The notes under the pieces are model-generated. The model searched no databases and was not told the DNA's origin. It saw nothing but the letters and a program-made list of their open reading frames with translations. Below, one piece after another: positions 7,142 to 13,701 of a stretch of DNA of 30,525 bases. How positions within the stretch are numbered: position 1 is the stretch's first letter; each line of letters starts with the position of its first letter. Origin of the DNA: a virus; IMG/VR virus record IMGVR_UViG_3300043775_000330, positions 1-30,525 of that record; one strand, 5' to 3'. The translations under genes were made by a program, and so were the position numbers.

Positions 7142-7695
7142 AGTTGTGCCTCCTGTTCTTTGGTTAGGTGAAACTTAGACTTGAGCTCCTCAACTGTGAA
7201 CTCCTTAGACTTAATCTTAATTAAAGCATTGTTGAAACGCTCAGTTGATAATGTCTCTTTGACTATCTCTTTTGGCTGCTCCTCTTTGCTTGCTTTCTCA
7301 CCATCATCATCAACAGCCTGTAAAGATAATGCAGCCTGTAATGTATATCTACGATAGTAAGTTATTGCAGATCCCATGTTTTGAGGTGTTACTCCTTGAG
7401 GCAAGTCCATACATGATTGAAGTGTTGCACCTGAGTCAATGTCAACTATCTGAGTACATACGCTGTTACCTTGGATAGGCTGTAATAATATCATGCCGTT
7501 CTCTAATAAGATAGGCTCAACCGCATCCAGTATGGCATTGAGGTCTGCATACTTAGAATGATGACTTTGTGCATTCTTAATTACCTTACCGATTGCTAAC
7601 TTACAACGGTGTAACTTTTGGTGTAGAGTTAGGACTCCCCCTAACTCATTCAGCTCATTGATTTTCTCAGTGGCTGTTTTGATTTCTTTTTGCAT
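7138..7695 (-). CDS. ERF-family single-strand annealing recombinase
   Basis: A 185-residue protein. The ERF (P22-type) signature is clear: KNAQSHHSKYADLNAILDAV (about 40-59), LLENGMILLQPI, then TPQNMGSAITYYRRYTLQAA (about 104-123) and an AVDDDGE acidic end of the core. The C-terminal 55 residues are charged and probably bind partners. ERF anneals complementary ssDNA and works with the exonuclease encoded next (6518-7141). The gene has its own strong promoter at 7716-7746, so it may be expressed separately from the primase operon. Confidence 0.92.
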   Translation of the reverse strand: MQKEIKTATEKINELNELGGVLTLHQKLHRCKLAIGKVIKNAQSHHSKYADLNAILDAVEPILLENGMILLQPIQGNSVCTQIVDIDSGATLQSCMDLPQGVTPQNMGSAITYYRRYTLQAALSLQAVDDDGEKASKEEQPKEIVKETLSTERFNNALIKIKSKEFTVEELKSKFHLTKEQEAQL

Positions 7696-7715
7696 AACTT
7701 GTTTTTTACTTTCAG

Positions 7716-7746
7716 CAAAGATAAGAAAACTTTGCAGATTTACAAA
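7716..7746 (-). promoter_or_regulatory. Bacteroidota-type promoter for the recombination genes
   Basis: On the minus strand TTTG (7746-7743), a 19-nt spacer, then TATCTTTG (7723-7716), a full match to the TTTG/TAnnTTTG consensus with preferred spacing. The start of transcription would fall near 7709, about 14 nt before the ERF start codon. It fills the 60-nt gap between the 120-aa gene (stop 7756) and erf. Confidence 0.75.
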
Positions 7747-7755
7747 TTAAAGTTA

Positions 7756-8118
7756 TTAACATACTATTGTTAATTCCTCCCCAGTGAGTGCAAAGTATAA
7801 GTTTTGGAGCTGGTGAACGTACTGAATTTCTTTATACCAATCACCATACTCATTGAAATAGAAATGACAATATAAACCATCTTTTGCATCAATATCATAT
7901 CCACCTATTTGAAATAGATCCTCAAATTCACTATATTGAATGCCAAACTTCAACAACCATTCTTTGTTTATTGGTATCCCTTCAAAACAATTTATCAACC
8001 TCCATGCCTTAGAGGAGTAGATGTATTCATTTTCAATACCATCAACCAACCATGATATTTTGTGGCCTATTCCTTTGACATAGTTACCAACTCTTAGATC
8101 ATTCGATTTCAAACTCAT
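7756..8118 (-). CDS. Conserved phage hypothetical protein (LRxGN type)
   Basis: A 120-residue protein. The N-terminus (SNDLRVGNYV) and C-terminus (YVHQLQNLYFALTGEEL) resemble a small conserved protein that I recall as widespread in Bacteroidota phages and prophages, usually near replication genes and without known function. The central part is rich in Tyr, Trp and Gly. It overlaps the 36-aa gene upstream by 20 nt and is the last gene before the ERF promoter. Confidence 0.75.
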   Translation of the reverse strand: MSLKSNDLRVGNYVKGIGHKISWLVDGIENEYIYSSKAWRLINCFEGIPINKEWLLKFGIQYSEFEDLFQIGGYDIDAKDGLYCHFYFNEYGDWYKEIQYVHQLQNLYFALTGEELTIVC

Positions 8119-8209
8119 ATCTTATTTTTTTATTTGTTTTTCTAATCCTTCGTTTCTTAGCCTTGATATACACATCATATCTGACTAATGGGGATGGCTT
8201 GTGTTTCAT
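8099..8209 (-). CDS. Basic 36-residue protein
   Basis: The ATG at 8209-8207 overlaps the TGA of the VRR-NUC gene as ATGA, and the frame ends at 8101-8099 inside the next gene. It starts MKHKPSPLVRYDVYIKAKKR and has over ten Lys/Arg in 36 residues, clustered in the middle, then an acidic end (FEIE). It fills what would otherwise be an empty 87-nt gap between two coupled genes. The composition suggests nucleic-acid or ribosome binding, but no family is recognised. Confidence 0.6.
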   Translation of the reverse strand: MKHKPSPLVRYDVYIKAKKRRIRKTNKKIRYEFEIE

Positions 8210-8682
8210 AATCCTAATACAAATTTCTCATACCAAGTAACAAAATCATCAAAATTTCTAACAATAATATAAACACCTCCAGCATTTTCAATCGCTTTTT
8301 GATACTGTTTCTGTGCTTCACTTTGTTTGTCCTTTTGCTTAATCTCAATCTTAACTGACCTGCCTCTGATAGTAGCAGATATATCTGCTGTTCCTTTGGT
8401 TGACTGTCCAGGTGTCCACTTCCCTGGCAGCTGCTTTGTGTGAGCCATCATACCTGAGCCAACTTGTATCTTAGCTCCTTCCCTGTACTGACCTTGAGAT
8501 GAGATTCTCTCAGCTTGACCTCCCATGAACTGTATCCATGCAATGACACATTTTGTCAAGGCATTGGCATTGTTATCATTCCATTCTGTTTTAGGGATGT
8601 ATGCCTCTGGCATGTTTGGATATTTCAGTTTCAAACTCTCCATCATGAGAGCATTGAGTTTTGATTTGTTTATTTTTTTCAT
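8206..8682 (-). CDS. VRR-NUC domain nuclease
   Basis: A 158-residue predicted nuclease of the VRR-NUC branch of PD-(D/E)XK enzymes. Key residues: Asp100 in KGTADIS, Glu113-x-Lys115 in VKIEIKQ, Gln124 in EAQKQYQ, and the family's closing segment AGGVYIIVRNFDDF (about 134-147). Phage VRR-NUC proteins are often found beside D5-type primase-helicases and are thought to cut branched or flap DNA. The N-terminal 60 residues carry no recognised motif. It overlaps its upstream neighbour through ATGA. Confidence 0.85.
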   Translation of the reverse strand: MKKINKSKLNALMMESLKLKYPNMPEAYIPKTEWNDNNANALTKCVIAWIQFMGGQAERISSQGQYREGAKIQVGSGMMAHTKQLPGKWTPGQSTKGTADISATIRGRSVKIEIKQKDKQSEAQKQYQKAIENAGGVYIIVRNFDDFVTWYEKFVLGL

Positions 8683-9803
8683 GATATATGATATAATATG
8701 TGATTTACTTTATCTACTCCTTTTGGTTGATGTCCAAACCATTCTGGCTGGCAGTCCTTAATAATCTTGAATACCTCCTGCTCCAAATTTCTAAGTCTAT
8801 TAATTTCCTCCTGGTATCCTTTAATGATATCAATATAGGATTTGTTGAGTCCTGCCTGTGTGTCAGTTTCAATTCGTAATTTCTCTTGATATTCTCTAAT
8901 TGACTGCTCAAGGATTGAAATTTTAGATTCCCAGGATGGTTGTTGTATTGATTTTTGATAGACTCCAATTGTGTACTCAAGTTGTTTGATTTGTTCTCTA
9001 AGTTCTGGAGCTCTATTTGATTCTTTAACCTCATTTGATTCAATTGCTCCTCGCTTATCTGCCTCAAGTTCTTCAATTCTATCTCTAAGTTCTGTAAGTT
9101 TATTTGACTTAACTCTCTCAATTGCTGTATATTCAATAGCTTTTTTTCGTGATATGTTCTCTCTCTCTCCTCTCTCTCTTGAAATTTTATCTCTAAGTTC
9201 TGCAAGTTTTCCTTCTCCATCTTGTATTCTTCGTGCAAGTTCACTAATTTCTGTAACTCCGATGATATTATCTCTTTGACTGATTTGATTTCCTTTATCA
9301 TCTATGTAAATTTTAAATGTTAATATCTGATTTTGTTTTATAAATTCCAATTTTCTATCACTTACCTCACTTGTTTTGATTATCTCAATGACACATTGGG
9401 TTCCACATGGGAGCTCTGCCATGACATCTGCTCTGAATTTACTGTCAATGATTCGTATCTCTTCCCTTGGATTGACTAAAAATACCTTATAATTTTTTAT
9501 ATTTATATACTGTTTTTCAAGTATTGTAAATTTAAACTGCTTATGTTCAAATGATTCAGAGTCTTTATCATGTGAATAGGTGTAATCAACTCCATTAATA
9601 TTGATTTTTTGATTGGATAATGTCCTCCAGTGGTCAACTTGCTTAGGTAAATTGCAAAGTAAATTCAATTCAATCTGCAGTCCAGGATCTAAATACCATT
9701 TTCTTTGACTAAATGTTATTGCCACCTCAATTGAAACCATACTGCCATGCTCATCATAAGCATAAGGATATTTATTTGTTCTATTAGAATGGAAGGTCCT
9801 CAT
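8679..9803 (-). CDS. CoiA-like PD-(D/E)XK domain fused to a long coiled coil
   Basis: A 374-residue protein. Residues about 110-168 look like the nuclease part of competence protein CoiA relatives: Asp126 in FRADVMAELP, Glu140-x-x-Lys143 in CVIEIIKTSE, then SDRKLEFIKQN and a strand ending FKIYID. Spacing between the acidic residues is normal, but the ExxK form is looser than the usual ExK, so activity is uncertain. Residues about 190-345 are a continuous Glu/Lys/Arg/Leu coiled coil. The C-terminus (WFGHQPKGVDKVNHIL) is compact. It overlaps the primase gene by 20 nt and the VRR-NUC gene by 4 nt, placing it in the replication operon. It could be a DNA-end processing or structural partner of the replisome. 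Confidence 0.7.
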   Translation of the reverse strand: MRTFHSNRTNKYPYAYDEHGSMVSIEVAITFSQRKWYLDPGLQIELNLLCNLPKQVDHWRTLSNQKININGVDYTYSHDKDSESFEHKQFKFTILEKQYINIKNYKVFLVNPREEIRIIDSKFRADVMAELPCGTQCVIEIIKTSEVSDRKLEFIKQNQILTFKIYIDDKGNQISQRDNIIGVTEISELARRIQDGEGKLAELRDKISRERGERENISRKKAIEYTAIERVKSNKLTELRDRIEELEADKRGAIESNEVKESNRAPELREQIKQLEYTIGVYQKSIQQPSWESKISILEQSIREYQEKLRIETDTQAGLNKSYIDIIKGYQEEINRLRNLEQEVFKIIKDCQPEWFGHQPKGVDKVNHILYHIS

Positions 9804-12150
9804 CTTTTTTAGTGTTTGGGATGTCAGATTTTATCTCATAGTATCTTTGACCATTGCTTGATACATTATCAATCTCAATTTTCTTAAATTCAAAGTAAGC
9901 TCTTATCCATGAGTTGAAATTTCTATTAGTCAGCCACTTTTTAAAGTCCTCATATTCACTTACAAATGTTTCAAACCATTGCTTATAGTTTATCTGTTGT
10001 CCAGGAGTGAACTTTTTATCATCCATCCAATCAATGAATTCCTTAGATGTTTGGTTAATTAGCTTTCTAATCTTTAAGTTTTTATGTTCATAGGCCACCA
10101 ATCCATGCTCAAGATAGTATTGAATGCAGTTAATCATAAAATGGTCAAATCGGGCCCACTCATCTGTATCCCAATCATCAAACAACATACAGTTGAACTC
10201 ATCAAGTGGTGATCTATGAGCTCCAAAGTAGCTTGATAGTTCCACTTCAAACATTCTGCGAGTGAATGATCCACCCTCTGCCCGGATTGTGTAGTTAGTT
10301 GAAATCAATACCTTTGGTGAGTCCTTAACTGGGAGCTTGACAGCATCCTTACCTTTGTACTCAATGGTAATTCCCTCTGTAATTATGCTAAAAAGTTTCT
10401 CAAAATCAAAATTTTTCTTAACATCATCAAATGCAAGGACTTGACAGTCAGTTGAAACAGTCTGATAAGGGAATGATTTGTTAAAATCAAAGGTCTTACC
10501 ATCAATAGTAGATACTTTTTTCATTTGACTAATGGCATTTGTCAGCAATCCCTTACCACTACCCCCATTTGGATTGTCAGAAATAACCTCATCATTCAAG
10601 ATAATTGCCTTATTGTTGGCATTAGTTTTATAAGAGTGCAACATGTATCCGATAACTGACTTCATGCTGTTGTATCTCTCCACCTCTTGACCTGAGATTA
10701 ACCATAGGAATGTTCTGAACATGCTCTCATGATGATCCTCTGTAATGAAATCTCTTTTAATAACTTGATCCTTCCAAATATAGAAATCAAGCTCATCATA
10801 ATCATATATCTCATACTTATCTTGATAGACTTTAACAGCATTATTCTGATAATATATCATAGCAAAATCCTTCTCATCCTTTAAAAAGTCAACATGAGCA
10901 GTATCAATCATTGATAGATAAGGTGTTGTGAATAGCTTTGTTCTATTTGCACATAAATTGAATACATCAATCTCATTGGCTGCCTCTAAATTTCTAATCA
11001 CATGATCTTTTATCTTATATTCGTTCACCTCCTCAAGGAAATTTTCTGCCTTTGATATGAATACAAATGTCTTATCATTACCAACTGGATAATATTTGTA
11101 ATAGTTCAATGACTGCAAATACAATTTCATTTTGAATGAGTTGATTTGCAACTTACCATCTGAGCTGTATTCCCAAAACTCATTGATTTTGGTAGTTTCT
11201 CTTATGATGTTAATCTCATTATTGAGTTTTTCAGTGTCAATGTCAGAGAATTGCTGTTGTATATCCTTCTCTTTTTTGCCACTCATGACCATTGCCATTA
11301 GTTTCTTTTTTCGTGGCTTATCCTCAAAGAATTTACTACTAAATTGTGCAGTATGTTTGTAAGCAGAGTTAACAATGTTTGTTATTTCAGCAACAGGAAA
11401 GCCAGCCTCTGCATATCTTGAGCAATATACCATGGCAGTTTGTTTGTTCACTCCAAAGTCATTGAATGCAGCTGCTAATTTAAACACTGAGTTATTTCTG
11501 TTGGTCCTATCATAGTGTTTTTGGAACCATATTACTAACTTATTAGCAATAACATCTTGATCATTTATTGGTATATTAGTCACATCACCTATCTCAATTG
11601 GCTCTATGTCTATTATCTGAATAGTTGGAGTATAAACCTCTGCCTCTAAGTTCACATATATCAATGGATCATAAGATTCAAAACAAGCCCTTGACACATC
11701 ACTGCCAGATGGATCTAAGTTTGGATATTTCTCTTTGATGGACTTGAATATATTTTTGAACTCATTATCATTGGCAACAGGTGGTATTCTATAAAGTACC
11801 TTCACTCCATTTCGAGGTGATATCCATGCAGAGAATACATGAATGTCTGACTTAATATTCTTTTTTAACTCCTTTGCCTCATCAAGTGAGCTCAGATCAT
11901 CAAAATCCAATACCATTAAACCGGATGATTTCTTTAATCCACTCTTTGACCTGGTGTTGAACTGACCATTAAAGCAAACAACTGGAAGTTGGACCTTTAA
12001 AAATTTTTGCTCATCCTCATCCTCGGTGTTCCTAATCTTTTCAACCAATTCCTTTGATGCTCCATCCTTGATACGATCTAAGAAATGACCAACATCTTTA
12101 TTAAGTTTTGGTGCAGTGTCTTTTACTTGTTTAAAAAATGATACCTTCAT
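9784..12150 (-). CDS. Primase-helicase: BT4734/VirE-N primase-like domain plus SF3 (D5-type) helicase
   Basis: A 788-residue replication protein. N-terminal domain (1 to about 175): BT4734/VirE-N-like, an archaeo-eukaryotic-primase-type region with LDFDDL (81-86), SAWISPRNGVKVLYRI and SGSDVSRACFESYDP (148-162). A helical linker at about 200-270 resembles a PriCT-type segment. The C-terminal SF3 helicase has Walker A NPNGGSGKG (526-534), Walker B VLAFDD (571-576), motif C KVLISTNY (613-620) and an Arg finger near R631/R632. The last residues are KKDEDLPF, an SSB-like acidic tip. It probably primes and unwinds phage DNA at the AT-rich region just upstream. The start at ATG 12150 follows a structured leader and a promoter. 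Confidence 0.9.
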   Translation of the reverse strand: MKVSFFKQVKDTAPKLNKDVGHFLDRIKDGASKELVEKIRNTEDEDEQKFLKVQLPVVCFNGQFNTRSKSGLKKSSGLMVLDFDDLSSLDEAKELKKNIKSDIHVFSAWISPRNGVKVLYRIPPVANDNEFKNIFKSIKEKYPNLDPSGSDVSRACFESYDPLIYVNLEAEVYTPTIQIIDIEPIEIGDVTNIPINDQDVIANKLVIWFQKHYDRTNRNNSVFKLAAAFNDFGVNKQTAMVYCSRYAEAGFPVAEITNIVNSAYKHTAQFSSKFFEDKPRKKKLMAMVMSGKKEKDIQQQFSDIDTEKLNNEINIIRETTKINEFWEYSSDGKLQINSFKMKLYLQSLNYYKYYPVGNDKTFVFISKAENFLEEVNEYKIKDHVIRNLEAANEIDVFNLCANRTKLFTTPYLSMIDTAHVDFLKDEKDFAMIYYQNNAVKVYQDKYEIYDYDELDFYIWKDQVIKRDFITEDHHESMFRTFLWLISGQEVERYNSMKSVIGYMLHSYKTNANNKAIILNDEVISDNPNGGSGKGLLTNAISQMKKVSTIDGKTFDFNKSFPYQTVSTDCQVLAFDDVKKNFDFEKLFSIITEGITIEYKGKDAVKLPVKDSPKVLISTNYTIRAEGGSFTRRMFEVELSSYFGAHRSPLDEFNCMLFDDWDTDEWARFDHFMINCIQYYLEHGLVAYEHKNLKIRKLINQTSKEFIDWMDDKKFTPGQQINYKQWFETFVSEYEDFKKWLTNRNFNSWIRAYFEFKKIEIDNVSSNGQRYYEIKSDIPNTKKDEDLPF

Positions 12151-12248
12151 AATAGTGATAAAAAAACCCCTTAACTCCTTTGGGATCTGACGTCCAAATT
12201 CATTAAGAGGCTTAGTAACTTCTTTAGTTCTATATTGTCAGATCGAAC
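12151..12248 (-). promoter_or_regulatory. Structured 5' leader of the primase-helicase mRNA (possible attenuator)
   Basis: A leader of about 98 nt is predicted from the promoter at 12255-12288. GATCTGAC and GTCAGATC (12244-12237 and 12191-12184 on the transcript strand) form a perfect 8-bp closing stem. The 3' arm of that stem overlaps a second, weaker hairpin: AUCCC at 12186-12182 pairing with GGGGU at 12170-12166 (one G-U). This second hairpin is followed directly by seven U residues (12166-12160). The two pairings cannot coexist, the layout of an attenuator or a ligand- or protein-controlled switch. The downstream hairpin alone is weak (5 bp, 11-nt loop). Confidence 0.45.
12171..12203 (-). 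CDS. Possible 10-residue leader peptide
   Basis: ATG at 12203-12201, then Asn-Leu-Asp-Val-Arg-Ser-Gln-Arg-Ser and TAA at 12173-12171. It covers the 3' arm of the 8-bp leader stem and stops in the loop of the terminator-like hairpin, so a translating ribosome would change which stem can form. There is no run of a single amino acid as in classical biosynthetic attenuators. Chance cannot be excluded for so short a frame. Confidence 0.25.
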   Translation of the reverse strand: MNLDVRSQRS

Positions 12249-12254
12249 CGTTCA

Positions 12255-12288
12255 CAAATGTAATAATAATTTTAATATGTACTGCAAA
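12255..12288 (-). promoter_or_regulatory. Bacteroidota-type promoter for the primase-helicase operon
   Basis: On the minus strand TTTG (12288-12285), a 22-nt spacer and TACATTTG (12262-12255) match TTTG/TAnnTTTG at the long end of accepted spacing. Transcription would start near 12248. The -33 element touches the nearest of three GTACT repeats (12276-12285), so a protein bound there could control the promoter. Confidence 0.6.
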
Positions 12289-12327
12289 TGTTCTGAAATA
12301 TTTTTATTTGTACTGAGTTTGTACTGA
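12276..12327 (+). repeat. Three iteron-like repeats (TTTGTACTGA)
   Basis: TTTGTACTGA occurs at 12307-12316 and again at 12318-12327, 11 bp apart. A related copy, TATGTACTGC, is at 12276-12285, 31 bp from the first. The spacings are close to one and three helical turns, so all three could face the same protein. The third copy abuts the -33 element of the primase promoter. Candidate binders are the DnaA-domain-IV-like protein (12605-12985) or the primase itself. Confidence 0.55.
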
Positions 12328-12547
12328 TTAAATTATTTATTATCAATTACTTAACTATAAATAGCACAAAAAAACAAAAAAATTTAGCTCAAAAAAACCT
12401 ACAAAAAAAAAATGATTGACTAAAAAAGTATATATAATAATAAAAAAAATATAGTAAAATATATACTATATATAATAGGGTTTCAATTGTACTTTTGTTC
12501 TAATGCTAACTGTCTGATTTTCAATGATAGTTAAAAATTGATAGCAC

Positions 12548-12583
12548 AAAAAAATCCCCTAAGCTCGTTTGCAAAGGGGATTT
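12548..12583 (-). terminator. Intrinsic terminator of the first early operon
   Basis: The transcript strand reads AAATCCCCT (12583-12575), a 14-nt loop, AGGGGATTT (12560-12552) and then a U-run to 12548. This is a perfect 9-bp stem with uridine tail, 21 nt after the stop codon of the DnaA-domain-IV-like gene. It ends the unit that starts at the promoter 15252-15282. Confidence 0.88.
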
Positions 12584-12604
12584 CGAGAGTAATAATTTAA
12601 AAAA

Positions 12605-12985
12605 TCAAGTATGCAACTCCAAAGTTAAATCTTTGTAGAGATTATTCTTAATTCTAAATTTAATTTTTCTCAATTGTTTTAAACAAAAACAGTTCATAAT
12701 ATCATCAACAAGGTCATGATCTTCATTATAATTCTCAAATATTAACATGAGCTCCTCAATATATTCCAGGTATATTTTATCTTTGATTGAGATTAGATCA
12801 TGATGAGTTTTAAGTCCATGTATCACACTTGCATGGTCTCTGTTGAACATGGCTGCTATCTCATAGAGTGTCAATCCTTCCTCTCTGAGTAGGTTGTAGA
12901 GATAGAAACGTTTGTAAGTGTAGTGTCTATATCTGTGGCGCGCTTTGAGGTTGTTATCCTCAATGTATTGTATTATGTCAGTCAT
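12605..12985 (-). CDS. DnaA domain IV-like DNA-binding protein (no ATPase domain)
   Basis: A 126-residue protein whose residues about 25-62 match the C-terminal DNA-binding domain of bacterial DnaA: a YLYNLLREEGLTLYEIAAMF helix pair, then FNRDHASVIHGLKTH, close to the DnaA signature of Arg-Asp-His followed by Ser/Thr-Val-Ile-His. There is no AAA+ domain, so it binds DNA without ATP-driven opening. The remaining 60 residues are acidic then basic, with no known motif. It is the last gene before a terminator and next to the AT-rich region with iterons, so a role as origin-binding protein or as a decoy or recruiter for host DnaA is plausible. It could instead be a transcription factor. Confidence 0.75.
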   Translation of the reverse strand: MTDIIQYIEDNNLKARHRYRHYTYKRFYLYNLLREEGLTLYEIAAMFNRDHASVIHGLKTHHDLISIKDKIYLEYIEELMLIFENYNEDHDLVDDIMNCFCLKQLRKIKFRIKNNLYKDLTLELHT

Positions 12986-13077
12986 TTTTCGTTAAAGTAA
13001 TTATAAATTAATCCTATTCCAATTATTAAAAATCCCATTGCAAAAGTAAATATTGCCATTTTTGCCTCCTCAGCCAT
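12982..13077 (-). CDS. 31-residue single-span membrane protein
   Basis: ATG 13077-13075 lies 8 nt inside the end of the upstream gene, and its TGA (12984-12982) overlaps the ATG of the DnaA-like gene as ATGA. After MAEEAKMA comes one hydrophobic helix (IFTFAMGFLIIGIGLIY, about 9-25), then a short polar tail YNYFNEK. The exact fit between two genes supports translation. It may act on the host membrane early in infection; no family is recognised. Confidence 0.65.
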   Translation of the reverse strand: MAEEAKMAIFTFAMGFLIIGIGLIYNYFNEK

Positions 13078-13450
13078 TGGACACCTCCTCTACTTCATAA
13101 CCATTTTCAATAAACCATTCTAATGTATCCGGCATATTATTTGGATAGTTGTAATCTTGCAGGCATCCATTACCATCAAGGTAACAATACCACCAAAATC
13201 CTAACTCTTCCTCCATGGCATCCTCAAACCATACTCTGTATTGTTTCATATTAATTAAACCTATATCCTTCAAATACTGCTCATGTTTCTCTGGAGTGTC
13301 TAATTCATCTGGCATTCCATACTGATCCATTCCTATTGCTATGCGAATAGCTCCTCTAATTACTGAGTCTGGGTGTATTGAGTTACCATTTTGCAGCATT
13401 ACCTCTATACTTTCAAGTAGCTGTAGCATTTCTAAGTTTTGTTTTTTCAT
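13070..13450 (-). CDS. Hypothetical acidic protein
   Basis: A 126-residue protein, acidic, with many Trp/Tyr/Glu residues in the second half (FWWYCYLDGNGCLQDY) and a terminal WFIENGYEVEEV segment. I recognise no family. The N-terminal 45 residues are helical (MLQLLESIEVMLQNG, then IRGAIRIAIGM). Acidic DNA-mimic proteins can look like this, but that is speculation. It is tightly linked to its neighbours: 1 nt after the 29-aa gene and overlapping the 31-aa membrane gene. Confidence 0.7.
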   Translation of the reverse strand: MKKQNLEMLQLLESIEVMLQNGNSIHPDSVIRGAIRIAIGMDQYGMPDELDTPEKHEQYLKDIGLINMKQYRVWFEDAMEEELGFWWYCYLDGNGCLQDYNYPNNMPDTLEWFIENGYEVEEVSNG

Positions 13451-13451
13451 G

Positions 13452-13541
13452 TTAATTAAATTTAGTTACATAAATTAAGGCATCCAATGCAATACAAACT
13501 TGCTGCACTTTTTTCTTTTGTTTTGGTGTTAATGCTTTCAT
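13452..13541 (-). CDS. 29-residue basic protein
   Basis: ATG 13541-13539 follows the stop of the 52-aa gene after 1 nt, and the TAA (13454-13452) is followed after 1 nt by the next ATG. The sequence starts MKALTPKQKKKVQQVCIALD and ends in a hydrophobic, aromatic tail. The N-terminal half is a basic amphipathic helix. Only the perfect stop-start joints and minus-strand coding context support it. Confidence 0.55.
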   Translation of the reverse strand: MKALTPKQKKKVQQVCIALDALIYVTKFN

Positions 13542-13542
13542 T

Positions 13543-13701
13543 CTATTCTGATTTAAATTTTTTATTCCAATATTCATTCCACGTTAATCTTACTTTTTTA
13601 TTACACTTATAGCAATGTGTGCTATGAACATATATAAATTTATGGTTGCAATAGATATATTTTCTAATAAACATTTTTAACCATTCTACTGCTGTTTTCA
13701 T
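13543..13701 (-). CDS. 52-residue putative zinc-binding protein
   Basis: ATG 13701-13699 overlaps the TGA of the 81-aa gene as ATGA, and the frame closes with TAG at 13545-13543. It contains Cys18-x-His20 and Cys30-x-x-Cys33 with further histidines (H26, H29), a likely small zinc site, in a very basic protein (starting MKTAVEWLKMFIRKY). The C-terminus is rich in Lys and Trp. Zinc and charge suggest nucleic-acid binding. No known family is recognised. Confidence 0.6.
   Translation of the reverse strand: MKTAVEWLKMFIRKYIYCNHKFIYVHSTHCYKCNKKVRLTWNEYWNKKFKSE

Larger units (their letters stand above)
12249..12547. other. AT-rich intergenic region, candidate replication origin
   Basis: About 300 bp without a convincing gene, almost all A and T, between the DnaA-domain-IV-like gene and the primase-helicase gene. 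It contains three iteron-like repeats (12276-12327); an inverted repeat ATATAGTA / TACTATAT (12449-12456 and 12464-12471, 7-nt loop); and the 14-nt direct repeat ATAGCACAAAAAAA at 12361-12374 and 12541-12554. It also has long A-runs (12365-12419) that would bend the helix. Iterons, a DNA-unwinding-like element, and adjacent initiator and helicase genes together form the usual layout of a phage or plasmid origin. No canonical DnaA box (TTATNCACA) is seen. Confidence 0.5.

Noticed and set aside
12361-12420. Repeated A-runs as a CRISPR array or tandem repeat locus
   Set aside because: The runs are irregular, with no conserved repeat-spacer unit, and no cas gene is present.
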